Assembly (NCBI GenBank): GCA_026000155.1
Contig: BNYG01000007.1
Span: forward strand, 1 to 64,000
Direction of reading: 5' to 3'
DNA length: 64,000 nt
Origin: Bacteroidia bacterium
GTDB lineage: Bacteria; Bacteroidota; Bacteroidia; Bacteroidales; Azobacteroidaceae
Positions 51,627 to 60,932 of this stretch are shown in pieces (position 1 is the stretch's first letter; each line of letters opens with the position of its first letter). The notes under the pieces are model-generated. The model did not search any database, was not told where the DNA came from, and saw nothing but the letters and a program-made list of their open reading frames with translations. The position numbers and the translations under genes are program-made.

Positions 51627-54600
51627 TTAATTGTGTTTATTGGCAATAATGGTATTTCCATTGACAAGCGCATCTTCCGCTTTACCAATATAAATACCAT
51701 ACTCGCCATTGTTTTGAGATAAATTATCTTTGACTGTTATTTTGCGTGAGCCATCCATTTCAGCATCGAAAGAAATTCCGTTCGCATCATTTCCTTCCGT
51801 CAGGTTATTGATGACTTGAATATTTTCGCTTTCGGTACACCGGATGCCTGACAATTGGTTACGTGCCGCTTCATTACCTGTGATAATGACATTCCGGGCA
51901 AATGTCAGGTTGATGCCGTTGCCCCAAGGGGAGGTATCAAACCGGCTGTCTTTTACTTCGCAATTATCGACATGCGACAACAGAAGGTTGTGATGAAAAC
52001 CGGCGCCCGGCACCACGCTGGCGCCGTTGTCGCTAAAGTCGCAACGAATAATCTTGACGCCGGATGCTCCCCAAACAGAAACGCCGCTGCGTGTACAGTT
52101 TTGTACGGTCAGGTTTTCAAAACGAATGTTTTTCATTTGTCCGTCTGTCAGCCCAAAGAACAGGATGCCTTCACGAGCCGGCGCATTCATGTACGAACGG
52201 TTTCTCCGGTCGTGGTTGGGGTCGTTGTTGGTGACTGTATTGGTGGCTCCCTCGAGCAACAAATCCCGGATCACTACATCGTGCATATCCCTTTCGGCAT
52301 TGGCGAGCGTTTGCCCGCCTGCGCGGGGCGACAAGAAAAGGATGGATTTTTTTCCCTGTCCGGCGAGTGTAAGACCGCTCTTGAGCATCAGGGTTTTGGA
52401 TAGCGTATGAACGCCTTCCGTCAGCACTATCCATTTGCCGGTATTGGCATACTTGTCGATGACTTCCTGAATCGAATCGCCAGGGTGAACAAATACAGCA
52501 TCTTGAGGCGGTGTGGCGGTGGCATTATCCAATGCGCCCGTTTGCGAAGGCAACAAAGCCCTTTTTTCCGGAACAAGCGATTGAGTGCCGGAGGCATTTG
52601 CTGTATTTGCTCTCAGAGAGGTTAGCACACCGATAGAAGATTTAGCACGAGTTTTGGTATCAATCACTTGATGGATATAAGGAAGTTCGATGCCTTTTTC
52701 CGACAAATAATGATTGTAAATAGATTCATAGATGTCTCTGAATGGTTCTTTATCGCGTTGAGATAAAACGCCGAAAACCGGGATGTCGCCTCCCAACAGG
52801 AACTTGGCCGTATATTCAAAACCGTTGGCCAAGCGGTCGTTGGCCACACTGTAAAAATCCAAGCCTTGTGTCCATGCCGTTTGAGCCGCTTTGGCAAATT
52901 CGCCGATACCCAATTGCACGTGTCCCCAGTCGCGGGTAGTTTCCTGACATTGTCCGGTAGGATACAGGTATTTGGTGATGCCCGAATTGCCTATTCCGCG
53001 GTAATACCGGTCAACGGCGCGTTCAAACATTTCGTGGTCGTCGGTATAAATAGCGATGCAAAGAATGGTATTGATGATGGACGCATCCCAATTGCCGTTG
53101 GCTTCGGTAAAGAAATCTTTGATGGTAGGATAGAATACCGACAACACCAATTGCTTGAATTGCTTTTGGTCTTTTTCCGCCCAATGGGAATGGGTATGTT
53201 TGATAATTTCTGCCGCGTTCAAAAAGTTGGGACTGAACAACCCCACATTTAATTTGGCATTGTTTTCATCAAAATTCCACAACCGGTACGACCAGGCATT
53301 CAGTATTTCAATGGCTTTGCGGGCGTAAGTTTCCTCTTCGGTAATATACCACATCAAAGCGTGGTTGTAGGCTGCGTTGGCGCTCCGCTCGTATTCGCGT
53401 CCGCCCATGCTGTTGGCTCCATAAGGGCCAACGGAAACCGACGTTACCGGCGACGGCTCAAAGTCGAGGGAAGTTTGTTTTTTCAGATTTTCGAAAGCCG
53501 TTTTCCAAGGCTCCTTGCCTGCCGATACCATTTGTTTCATATAATCCAAATCTTCGCGGCTTTGCGCCATTCCCGGATGACGGAAAGATGCAGTTGATTG
53601 AGTCGATTTTCCAAAATTATAATTGGGTTGTTTTCCCATCCGGATAACCATTTTTCCACCTTGTGTAATATCGCTGTGTTTCAAAGTGCTGGAATTATGC
53701 TGTTTTCCATTCAACTCTATGCTTTGGATATAGATATTGGTGGGGGAATTATCAATCGCTTCTATCACAAATTGTTTTCCGTCAGCGAGTTGTATAGTGG
53801 CTTTGTCAAACAGGGGACTTCCGATGATGTACTCGCCGGAAGCCGTAAATACAGGATAAAAGCCCAAAGACGACAAGACATACCATCCCGACATCTGTCC
53901 GCAATCTTCATTTCCGATAATTCCGTCCGGTTGGTCGGTATAAAATTCTTTCAGGATTTTGCGAGTCAATCGAGCCGTTTTCCATTGTTGCCCGACATAC
54001 GCATACAAATACGTAATGTGATGACTGGGTTCGTTGCCATGCGCATATTGCCCGATGCAACCGGTCAAATCCACCAGCACATCCGGGTCGGACTTGTCAT
54101 TTTCGAGCGAGAAGAAAGTATCCAAGCGGTCGATAAAGGCTTCTTTGCCTCCCAACATTTCAACCAAACCGCTCACATCTTGCGGCGCCAGCCAGAGGTA
54201 TTGCCAAGCATTGCCTTCGGCATAATCGGTTGCCCAAGGGCGTACGGATTTGAGCGGGTCAAAAACCGGATTCCAAGAGCCGTCGGCCATTTTTCCATGG
54301 ATAAATCCCACTTCTTTATCGTAATAGAGTTTGTAATTTTGTGCGCGTTTCCAAAAATAGTCGTAATCTTCCGTTTTGCCCAGACTTTTGGCCATCATGG
54401 CGATACTGGCATCCCCAACCGCATATTCAAGCGCGGTAGAAACCGGACGATTTTTCATTACATCGGAAGGAATCGGTTTCAAATCTCTTACATAATCTAA
54501 TCCGCGAATGTCACTCATGGCGGTTGCTTTCATTGCCTGATAAGCTCTTTCGGCATCAAACCCTTTACAACCTTTCAAATAGGCTTCGGCAATCACCTGA

Positions 54601-55835
54601 AAACTGTTGATGCCCACCATGGTGCCGGTTTCGTATCCGCGCAAATGCCAAATCGGCAAGGCGCCGGTTTGGTCGAAAACGGCCAGCATACTGTTGACGA
54701 AATCCCCGACTCGGTCGGGATTCGTAATGGTGAATACCGGATGAGCGGCGCGATACGTGTCCCACAAAGAAAAAATTGTATAGTTGTTGAAAGGCGCTTT
54801 TTTATACACTTTCCAATCTGCGCCCATGTAATCGCCGTTGTGGTCGTTGAACAACGACGGATGGATCATCAGGTGGTACATCGAGGTATAAAATATTCGT
54901 TTATCGGCTTCGTTTTTTGTTTCGACTTCAATTTTGGACAGTTCTTTTTCCCATTTTTCTTCGGCTTGTTTTTTGATTTTTTCAAAATTCCAATCCGGTA
55001 TTTCAGCTTTAATGTTTGCCAAGGCATTGTCGGCGCTGACAGGAGATATGCCCACTTTCAACGATACGGCGCCCGGCGATTGGACAAAACTAATCAAACC
55101 TTTGATGGAAACGCCTTTTCCCTTTTTTCCGGAAACCGGTTTGGAGTCGTCGTAAACGACAAAATCGCTCAATGGAACGGACGATTGGATGGCAAAAAAT
55201 ACTTGCTGTTTTTTCGCCCAACCGGAGGATGAACGGTAGCCTTTGAGCGTATATTTATCCACTTGTTCGATATACGATTCGGTTGCCTTGTCGTTGATTC
55301 CTTCATCCAAGTCGATAATGATGCGGGCGTTATTTCCCGAAGGAAAAGTATACCGGTGAAAACCGGCGCGTTCGGTAGCCGTCAATTCCACTTCCACACC
55401 GTAATCATCTAATTTTACGGCGTAATATCCCGGTTGCGCCTGTTCGTTTTGATGCGAAAAGAGCGAAGCATATCCGCTGAATCGTTTGGTTTCAACACCT
55501 TTATTCAATTGAACATCACCCATATAGGGCATAATCAGAATGTCGCCTAAATCACCGATTCCGGTACCGCTCAGATGCAGTTGCGGAAAACCAATAATGA
55601 CACTGTCCCTGTAATTGTATCCGGAGCACCAATCCCAACCTTTAAAGAAATTGGATGGTCCTACCTGAACAGCTCCGAAAGGAACGCTGGCGCCTACAAA
55701 CACATGTCCGTGCCCTCCGGAGCCGATAAACGGATCAACATAACCGGTGTAATGCTGGGCGTTGGCAATCTTGACGCTGATTGCTAAGAATAGCATCAAA
55801 AAAGACTTGAAGAATACTAAATTTTTAGTTATCAT
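51627..55835 (-). CDS. GH92 - alginate-lyase-like - beta-helix fusion enzyme
   Basis: A 1402-residue exported protein with a signal peptide ending at ANA-Q. Residues about 28-745 are a full GH92 exo-alpha-mannosidase: YVDPFIGSGGHGHVFVGASVPFGAVQVGP, the calcium-dependent core, HLRGYETGTMVG and GNEDCGQMSGWYVLSSLGFYPV (about 641-660). Residues about 748-1065 match the alginate lyase superfamily: FRHPGMAQSREDLDYMKQMV, NGNWDASIINTILCIAIY (about 911) and QETTRDWGHVQLGIGEFAKAAQ. From about 1110 to the end is a right-handed parallel beta-helix. GH92 enzymes are usually about 750 residues, so two further modules have been joined. The reading frame is continuous. It heads the minus-strand run with GH88. 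Confidence 0.85.
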   Translation of the reverse strand: MITKNLVFFKSFLMLFLAISVKIANAQHYTGYVDPFIGSGGHGHVFVGASVPFGAVQVGPSNFFKGWDWCSGYNYRDSVIIGFPQLHLSGTGIGDLGDILIMPYMGDVQLNKGVETKRFSGYASLFSHQNEQAQPGYYAVKLDDYGVEVELTATERAGFHRYTFPSGNNARIIIDLDEGINDKATESYIEQVDKYTLKGYRSSSGWAKKQQVFFAIQSSVPLSDFVVYDDSKPVSGKKGKGVSIKGLISFVQSPGAVSLKVGISPVSADNALANIKAEIPDWNFEKIKKQAEEKWEKELSKIEVETKNEADKRIFYTSMYHLMIHPSLFNDHNGDYMGADWKVYKKAPFNNYTIFSLWDTYRAAHPVFTITNPDRVGDFVNSMLAVFDQTGALPIWHLRGYETGTMVGINSFQVIAEAYLKGCKGFDAERAYQAMKATAMSDIRGLDYVRDLKPIPSDVMKNRPVSTALEYAVGDASIAMMAKSLGKTEDYDYFWKRAQNYKLYYDKEVGFIHGKMADGSWNPVFDPLKSVRPWATDYAEGNAWQYLWLAPQDVSGLVEMLGGKEAFIDRLDTFFSLENDKSDPDVLVDLTGCIGQYAHGNEPSHHITYLYAYVGQQWKTARLTRKILKEFYTDQPDGIIGNEDCGQMSGWYVLSSLGFYPVFTASGEYIIGSPLFDKATIQLADGKQFVIEAIDNSPTNIYIQSIELNGKQHNSSTLKHSDITQGGKMVIRMGKQPNYNFGKSTQSTASFRHPGMAQSREDLDYMKQMVSAGKEPWKTAFENLKKQTSLDFEPSPVTSVSVGPYGANSMGGREYERSANAAYNHALMWYITEEETYARKAIEILNAWSYRLWNFDENNAKLNVGLFSPNFLNAAEIIKHTHSHWAEKDQKQFKQLVLSVFYPTIKDFFTEANGNWDASIINTILCIAIYTDDHEMFERAVDRYYRGIGNSGITKYLYPTGQCQETTRDWGHVQLGIGEFAKAAQTAWTQGLDFYSVANDRLANGFEYTAKFLLGGDIPVFGVLSQRDKEPFRDIYESIYNHYLSEKGIELPYIHQVIDTKTRAKSSIGVLTSLRANTANASGTQSLVPEKRALLPSQTGALDNATATPPQDAVFVHPGDSIQEVIDKYANTGKWIVLTEGVHTLSKTLMLKSGLTLAGQGKKSILFLSPRAGGQTLANAERDMHDVVIRDLLLEGATNTVTNNDPNHDRRNRSYMNAPAREGILFFGLTDGQMKNIRFENLTVQNCTRSGVSVWGASGVKIIRCDFSDNGASVVPGAGFHHNLLLSHVDNCEVKDSRFDTSPWGNGINLTFARNVIITGNEAARNQLSGIRCTESENIQVINNLTEGNDANGISFDAEMDGSRKITVKDNLSQNNGEYGIYIGKAEDALVNGNTIIANKHN

Positions 55836-55967
55836 GATATTATATTAAATGGTTAAGCTACTTCCCGTTTTTCAGACAGAAAATATACCCAACTGAAGGG
55901 TCTCTTTTCAAACTTTGGGTGTAAATTTACGGATTAATTTTCTTTTTTTATTCATCTCAAGAAGAAA

Positions 55968-56066
55968 ATGGACATAAACAATCCTATTTCAGTAGAGAAT
56001 TTCAAGGATGGAGAAGGATTGGGACAGTTTCAAGTTTTATCAGGTCTTCGTTATTATCTAAAATAA
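55968..56066 (+). CDS. Possible 32-residue small protein
   Basis: ATG with a purine-rich AAGAAGA just upstream, 32 codons (MDINNPISVENFKDG..., ending LSGLRYYLK), then a stop inside the left arm of a strong hairpin at 56061-56112. It is the only open frame in the gap between GH92 and HU. It may be a small protein or the 3' remnant of a lost gene. Confidence 0.35.
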   Translation: MDINNPISVENFKDGEGLGQFQVLSGLRYYLK

Positions 56067-56112
56067 AAGCTGCTGCGTTTAATTTTGTAATGAAAAACAG
56101 TAGCTTTTATTT
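56061..56112. terminator. Probable bidirectional terminator beside HU gene
   Basis: AAATAAAAGCTGCTG (56061-56075) pairs with CAGTAGCTTTTATTT (56098-56112) with one mismatch. T-rich flanks are present on both strands. It ends 11 bases beyond the HU stop on the minus strand. Confidence 0.65.
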
Positions 56113-56123
56113 CAGGAAACGGA

Positions 56124-56390
56124 TTACCAGGAAGTAAATTCTGCACCCGGTTTGAATTTGACCACTTTTTTAGCAGCAATCTTAATCGGAGCTTTTGTTT
56201 GGGGATTCACTCCTTGTCTTTCCGCTTTTTCTACTACCTGATAGGTACCATGACCTACCAAGGTTAATTTACCTCCATTTTTGAGTTCTTTGGAAACTGT
56301 GGTCAGGAAACCTTCTAAGGCTCTCTTGGAATCGGCTTTACTAAGTCCCGATTCGTTTGCCATTGCGGCAATTAATTCTGTTTTATTCAT
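56124..56390 (-). CDS. HU family DNA-binding protein
   Basis: An 88-residue histone-like HU protein, which binds and bends DNA as a dimer. The sequence MNKTELIAAMANESGLSKADSKRALEGFLTTVSKELKNGGKLTLVGHGTYQ forms the helical body. The DNA-grasping arm is VVEKAERQGVNPQTKAPIKI, with the intercalating Pro at the tip (here GVNPQT), and the end is KKVVKFKPGAEF. ATG at 56390 is the family start; upstream in-frame codons are spurious. It is monocistronic, divergent from the PatB gene. Confidence 0.97.
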   Translation of the reverse strand: MNKTELIAAMANESGLSKADSKRALEGFLTTVSKELKNGGKLTLVGHGTYQVVEKAERQGVNPQTKAPIKIAAKKVVKFKPGAEFTSW

Positions 56391-56496
56391 AATAAAATTG
56401 AATAAGTAGTATGAAACATTAAAATACAATTTATAGTACAACAAATAACGTTCCAAAAATGTTGCTTGTACGGTATTTTTATCGTTAAACTTGTAT

Positions 56497-56504
56497 TATC
56501 TTTG
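56497..56504 (+). promoter_or_regulatory. Probable -7 element before the C-S lyase gene
   Basis: TATCTTTG, 22 bases before ATG 56527. The -33 position is only T-rich. Confidence 0.5.
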
Positions 56505-56526
56505 CCGAAAAAAGAGGAAAATAGCA

Positions 56527-57711
56527 ATGTTATCATTTAATTTTGATGAAATAATAGACAGGCGAGGCACGGGCGCTTTGAAAACCGATGCCTTGCGGGA
56601 GCGTTACGGTCATCCGGATTTAATTCCGCTTTGGGTGGCGGATATGGATTTTAAATGCGGGGATTTTATTATTGATGCACTCAAAAAACGTTGTGACGAG
56701 GGTATTTTCGGTTATACGCTGCCTTCCGAAGCCTACTATCAATCCATTGTCCGGTGGCTGAAAGAAAATCATGGATGGACGATTGAAAAAGAATGGTTTT
56801 CGTTTATTCCCGGCGTGGTCAAAGGCATTGCTTTTGCCGTCATGCACTTTACCAATCCGAATGATAAGGTGATTATCCAACCGCCTGTGTATCATCCTTT
56901 CCGCTTAGTTCCTACGATGCACCACCGGCAAGTAGTCAATAATCCTTTGATAGTAGAAAACGGACGTTATCGAATGGATTTGGATGGTTTGCGCAAGCTG
57001 ATTGACAAAGATTGCAAGGTGTTGATATTGTCTAATCCGCATAATCCGGTCGGAATTACCTGGGACAAAGATACTTTGAAGGAATTGGCAACTATCTGCT
57101 ATGAAAATCATATTTTGGCGCTTGCCGATGAAATACATTCCGATATGGCGATATTTGGTCATACACATATCTCGTTTGCTACCGTTTCCGAACAGGCCGC
57201 GCAAAACAGTATTACGTTTATGGCTCCCAGTAAAACGTTCAATATAGCCGGAATCGTCAGCTCTTATTCGATTATTCCCAATGAAAAAATCCGGAATTCC
57301 TTTTATTCTTTCCTGCATGCGAGCGAATTGGACGAAGGCACTATTTTTGCTTATACGGCTACGCAAGCGGCTTATACTCATGGATTTGAATGGAAAAAGC
57401 AAATGCTCCGGTATGTAGAGGGAAATATACAATTTGTGGATAACTATTTAAAAGAAAACATTCCGCAAATCAAAGTCTTTATCCCCGAAGCCTCTTTTTT
57501 GGTATGGCTGGATTGCCGGGAATTGGGCTTGAACCAAAAGGATTTGAATGCCTTATTTGTGAACGAAGCGGGCTTGGCTTTGAACGACGGGGAAATGTTT
57601 GGCAAAGAAGGAATTGGATTTATGCGGATGAATGTGGGTTGTCCCCGTACAATATTAGCGCAAGCATTGAATAATCTGAAAAATATTTCGTATTTTCGCA
57701 ACCGGATTTGA
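56527..57711 (+). CDS. MalY/PatB-type cystathionine beta-lyase
   Basis: A 394-residue fold-type I PLP enzyme of the PatB/MalY group, which cleaves the C-S bond of cystathionine or cysteine conjugates to pyruvate, ammonia and a thiol. The start FNFDEIIDRRGTGALKTD and LWVADMDFKC are diagnostic. The NPHNPVG motif (170-176), Asp201 (LADEIHSDM) and the PLP lysine Lys236 (APSKTFNIAG) are present. ATG 56527 is preferred; an upstream in-frame start at 56491 falls before the -7 box. speA follows 19 bases later, so they may be co-transcribed although their pathways differ. Confidence 0.9.
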   Translation: MLSFNFDEIIDRRGTGALKTDALRERYGHPDLIPLWVADMDFKCGDFIIDALKKRCDEGIFGYTLPSEAYYQSIVRWLKENHGWTIEKEWFSFIPGVVKGIAFAVMHFTNPNDKVIIQPPVYHPFRLVPTMHHRQVVNNPLIVENGRYRMDLDGLRKLIDKDCKVLILSNPHNPVGITWDKDTLKELATICYENHILALADEIHSDMAIFGHTHISFATVSEQAAQNSITFMAPSKTFNIAGIVSSYSIIPNEKIRNSFYSFLHASELDEGTIFAYTATQAAYTHGFEWKKQMLRYVEGNIQFVDNYLKENIPQIKVFIPEASFLVWLDCRELGLNQKDLNALFVNEAGLALNDGEMFGKEGIGFMRMNVGCPRTILAQALNNLKNISYFRNRI

Positions 57712-57730
57712 TATAAAAAAGAAGATTGAG

Positions 57731-59623
57731 ATGAGAAAGTGGCGAGTAGAAGACTCTGAAGAGCTTTATAATATCCATGGCTGGGGTCTGGATTATTTTT
57801 CCGTGAATGAAAAAGGGCATTTTGCGGTTACCCCGAAAAAAGGAGGAGCCCAGGTTGATTTGAAAGAATTAATGGATGAATTAGTCCTTCGGGATGTGGA
57901 AGCTCCTCTATTAGTCCGTTTTTCGGATATATTGGATAATCGTATTGAAAAAATTGCCGGCTGTTTCAAAATTGCAGCCGAAGAATATAAATATACCGCC
58001 CAAAATTTTATCATTTACCCGATTAAGGTCAACCAGATGCGCCAGGTGGTGGAAGAAATTGTCAGCCACGGCAAAAAATTCAATATCGGACTGGAGGCAG
58101 GTTCCAAACCGGAACTGCATGCTGTTTTGGCGATTAATACCGGTTCCGATTCGTTGATTATCTGCAACGGCTACAAAGATGAAGATTATATTCAATTGGC
58201 TTTGCTGGCGCAAAAAATGGGCAAAACCATTTTTATCGTGGTCGAAAAATTAAACGAATTGAAATTGATTACCGAACTTTCCAAAAAAATGAAAATTCGT
58301 CCGAATATCGGTATCCGCATCAAATTGGCGAGCGCCGGAAGCGGTAAATGGGAAGAATCGGGAGGCGATGTAAGCAAATTCGGACTGTCTTCCAGCGAAT
58401 TGTTGGAAGCGCTGGATTTTATGGAAAAGAATAAAATGGAAGATTGCCTGAAATTGATTCATTTCCATATTGGCAGTCAAGTCACTAATATCCGGAGGAT
58501 TAAAAATGCCTTGCGGGAAGCGTCCCAATTTTATGTTCAACTACGCAATCTGGGTTATGCCGTTGAATTTGTGGACATTGGCGGTGGACTGGGAGTGGAT
58601 TACGACGGTACCCGCTCGTCGGGAAGCGAAAGCAGCATGAATTATTCCATCCAGGAATATGTCAACGACTCCATTTCTGCTTTGGTCGATGCGAGCAGCA
58701 AAAATAACATTCCGCAACCCAATATCATTACCGAATCGGGACGTTCATTGACGGCGCATCATTCCGTGTTGATATTTCAAGTATTGGAAACCACTACTTT
58801 GCCCGAATGGGAAGAAGACGAAGAATTGCCGGAAAATGCCCACGAACTGGTCAAAGAATTATATAAATTATGGGACGAAATGAACAGTCCCCGCTTGATT
58901 GAGACCTGGCACGATGCGCAACAAATCAGGGAAGAATCCTTGGATTTGTTCAGTTTGGGGATGTTGGATTTAGTGACCCGTGCGCAGGTGGAAAAACTCT
59001 ATTGGTCGATTGCCCGTGAAGTGCACCAGATGGCGATGAATATGAAACATGCGCCGGAAGAACTGCGGAAAATCTCCAAAATGTTGCCGGACAAATATTT
59101 CTGTAATTTTTCCGTTTTCCAATCTTTGCCCGATTCCTGGGCGATTGACCAGGTATTCCCGATTGTTCCGATTTCCCGCCTGGACGAAAAGCCCAACCGA
59201 ACAGCTACCTTACAAGACATTACCTGCGATTCGGACGGAAAGATTGACAACTTCATCAATATGAAGAACTATACCTACCACCTGCCGGTACATTCGTTGA
59301 ATAAAAAAGAGCCGTATTATATAGGTGTATTTTTAGTCGGCGCCTATCAGGAAATATTGGGCGATTTGCATAATTTATTCGGCGATACGAATGCCGTTCA
59401 TATTTCGGTCAACAAAGACAGCTACCAGATTGAACAAATTATTGATGGTGAAACAGTAGCTGATGTATTGGAATATGTAGAATATAATCCCAAAAAATTA
59501 GTCCGGACAGTGGAATCCTGGGTAACAACCTCTATGAAAGAAGGGCGCATATCGGTGGAAGAAGGCAGGGAATTTTTGTCTAATTACCGGTCGGGACTTT
59601 ATGGTTATACTTATTTGGAGTAA
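57731..59623 (+). CDS. speA: Biosynthetic arginine decarboxylase
   Basis: A 630-residue PLP-dependent enzyme making agmatine from arginine, the entry to polyamine synthesis in Bacteroidota. PLP lysine Lys99 is in IIYPIKVNQ. The substrate-specificity motifs FNIGLEAGSKPEL, IHFHIGSQVTNIRRIK and FVDIGGGLGVDYDG, and the C-terminal CNFSVFQSLPDSWAIDQVFPIVPI, are typical of SpeA. The N-terminal WRVEDSEELYNIHGWGLDYFSVNEKG confirms the start. nspC at 7722 would act later in the same pathway. The intermediate steps (agmatine deiminase, carbamoylputrescine hydrolase, carboxyspermidine dehydrogenase) are not in the window. Confidence 0.97.
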   Translation: MRKWRVEDSEELYNIHGWGLDYFSVNEKGHFAVTPKKGGAQVDLKELMDELVLRDVEAPLLVRFSDILDNRIEKIAGCFKIAAEEYKYTAQNFIIYPIKVNQMRQVVEEIVSHGKKFNIGLEAGSKPELHAVLAINTGSDSLIICNGYKDEDYIQLALLAQKMGKTIFIVVEKLNELKLITELSKKMKIRPNIGIRIKLASAGSGKWEESGGDVSKFGLSSSELLEALDFMEKNKMEDCLKLIHFHIGSQVTNIRRIKNALREASQFYVQLRNLGYAVEFVDIGGGLGVDYDGTRSSGSESSMNYSIQEYVNDSISALVDASSKNNIPQPNIITESGRSLTAHHSVLIFQVLETTTLPEWEEDEELPENAHELVKELYKLWDEMNSPRLIETWHDAQQIREESLDLFSLGMLDLVTRAQVEKLYWSIAREVHQMAMNMKHAPEELRKISKMLPDKYFCNFSVFQSLPDSWAIDQVFPIVPISRLDEKPNRTATLQDITCDSDGKIDNFINMKNYTYHLPVHSLNKKEPYYIGVFLVGAYQEILGDLHNLFGDTNAVHISVNKDSYQIEQIIDGETVADVLEYVEYNPKKLVRTVESWVTTSMKEGRISVEEGREFLSNYRSGLYGYTYLE

Positions 59624-59626
59624 ATC

Positions 59627-59666
59627 TTAAGGAGCTTAAGGGACTTAAGATTCTTAAGCTCCTTAA
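59627..59666. repeat. Inverted repeat between speA and xth
   Basis: TTAAGGAGCTTAAG (59627-59640) pairs perfectly with CTTAAGCTCCTTAA (59653-59666), with a further CTTAAG in the loop. There is no T-run after it on either strand, so this is a hairpin of unknown use 15 bases before the xth start. Confidence 0.7.
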
Positions 59667-59681
59667 AAATTAAAAGAAACA

Positions 59682-60443
59682 ATGAAAATAATATCTTGTA
59701 ATTTAAACGGAATCCGTTCGGCAGCGAGCAAGGGCCTTTTTGAATGGCTGGAAAAGGAAAGCCCGGCTGTTTTTTGTGTGCAGGAAACCAAGGCGCAACC
59801 CGAACAAATTGATACAATCACTTTTCAGAGTTTGGGTTATGAAACCCAATTGGTACATTCCGCACAAAAAAAAGGCTATAGCGGCGTTGCGATTTTCAGC
59901 AAAATAAAACCGGATTTTTATTCGATGGGAATCGGCAATTCCTTTTTTGATAATGAAGGTCGTGTGATTCGTGCCGATTTTGGCGATTTGACGGTGGTTT
60001 GCGTCTATATTCCGTCTGGAAGCATGGGCGATGCCCGTCAAGCCCTTAAAATGGAATTTTTGGAACTGTTTATCAATTACTTGGTGCAATTGCGGAAAGA
60101 AAGGCCCAATCTGGTTATTTGCGGCGATTACAATATTTGTCATAAACCGATAGACATCAATCATCCTGAACGCCATGGCAATGTTTCCGGTTTCTTACCC
60201 GAAGAGCGTGAGTGGTTTGACCGCTTAATCGACCAAGGCTTTGTGGATTCTTTCCGTGAATTCAATCAGGAACCCAATCAATATAGCTGGTGGAGTTTCC
60301 GTGCCGGTTCTCGCGCCAAAAATTTAGGCTGGCGCATTGACTACCATATTGTTACGGAAAGTTTGAAAGGAAAATTGAAAAATGCAACGATTCTTCAACA
60401 GGTGGTATTGGCTGATCATTGTCCGGTGGTAGTGGAATTGTAA
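59682..60443 (+). CDS. xth: Exodeoxyribonuclease III
   Basis: A 253-residue exonuclease III/AP endonuclease acting in base excision repair: it cuts the DNA backbone at abasic sites and degrades 3' ends. [18 protein letters not shown] has Asn7, [10 protein letters not shown] has metal-binding Glu35, and [16 protein letters not shown], the [10 protein letters not shown] segment and the final [11 protein letters not shown]is complete the active site. It is downstream of speA across a hairpin. Confidence 0.96.
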   Translation: MKIISCNLNGIRSAASKGLFEWLEKESPAVFCVQETKAQPEQIDTITFQSLGYETQLVHSAQKKGYSGVAIFSKIKPDFYSMGIGNSFFDNEGRVIRADFGDLTVVCVYIPSGSMGDARQALKMEFLELFINYLVQLRKERPNLVICGDYNICHKPIDINHPERHGNVSGFLPEEREWFDRLIDQGFVDSFREFNQEPNQYSWWSFRAGSRAKNLGWRIDYHIVTESLKGKLKNATILQQVVLADHCPVVVEL

Positions 60444-60450
60444 AACATTT

Positions 60451-60482
60451 TTTGGAAATCTAAATTTTTGTTTATACATTTG
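60451..60482 (+). promoter_or_regulatory. Promoter of the HEPN operon
   Basis: TTTG (60451-60454), a 20-base gap, then TACATTTG (60475-60482), 51 bases before the HEPN start. A 10-codon frame (60509-60541, MNLDNIITYE) lies in the leader and overlaps the HEPN start. Confidence 0.7.
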
Positions 60483-60533
60483 TTCGGTTATTTAGAATTG
60501 CAAAATAAATGAACCTTGATAATATTATTACGT

Positions 60534-60932
60534 ATGAGTAAGCTAAAACTTAAGTCAGATGAGAATTTAAATGCAGCGCAATTGTTAATTAATAATCAGA
60601 AATACAATTCCAGTGTGCATTGTTCGTATTATGGGTGTTTCCAGTTTATGAAGTCTATACTTTGTAATAATCTGAAAATTGGCTACGATCTGCAGGATAC
60701 GAAAAAAGGGAGTGATACACACGATTATATTTTCGGATTATTGTTGCATACCATGGATAATTTTTCTATGCAAAGAAAATTCCGTTCAAATTTTTCAGGA
60801 TTAAAAGAAAAAAGGAAAAGAGCTGATTATGAAAATGCACTGATAGACATCACTGATAGTTTGAATGCTATAGAGGAAGCAAGAATAATAATGTCAAATT
60901 TAAAACAAGCTTTTGGGCCATTAAATATATGA
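60534..60932 (+). CDS. HEPN-domain protein
   Basis: A 132-residue all-helical protein of the HEPN type: SSVHCSYYGCFQFMKSILCN corresponds to the family's first conserved helix with its Tyr-Tyr-x-x-Phe, and KEKRKRADYENAL to its usual R-x-x-A-D-Y. HEPN proteins are often RNases or toxins paired with a nucleotidyltransferase or another antitoxin. The catalytic R-x4-6-H motif is not clearly seen. ATG 60534 is chosen; an in-frame TTG at 60516 is an alternative. The stop overlaps the next ATG by four bases, so the two genes are translated together. Confidence 0.65.
   Translation: MSKLKLKSDENLNAAQLLINNQKYNSSVHCSYYGCFQFMKSILCNNLKIGYDLQDTKKGSDTHDYIFGLLLHTMDNFSMQRKFRSNFSGLKEKRKRADYENALIDITDSLNAIEEARIIMSNLKQAFGPLNI

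Noticed and set aside
53598..54500. 300-codon plus-strand frame opposite GH92
   Set aside because: It is antisense to a conserved GH92 core and without family features.
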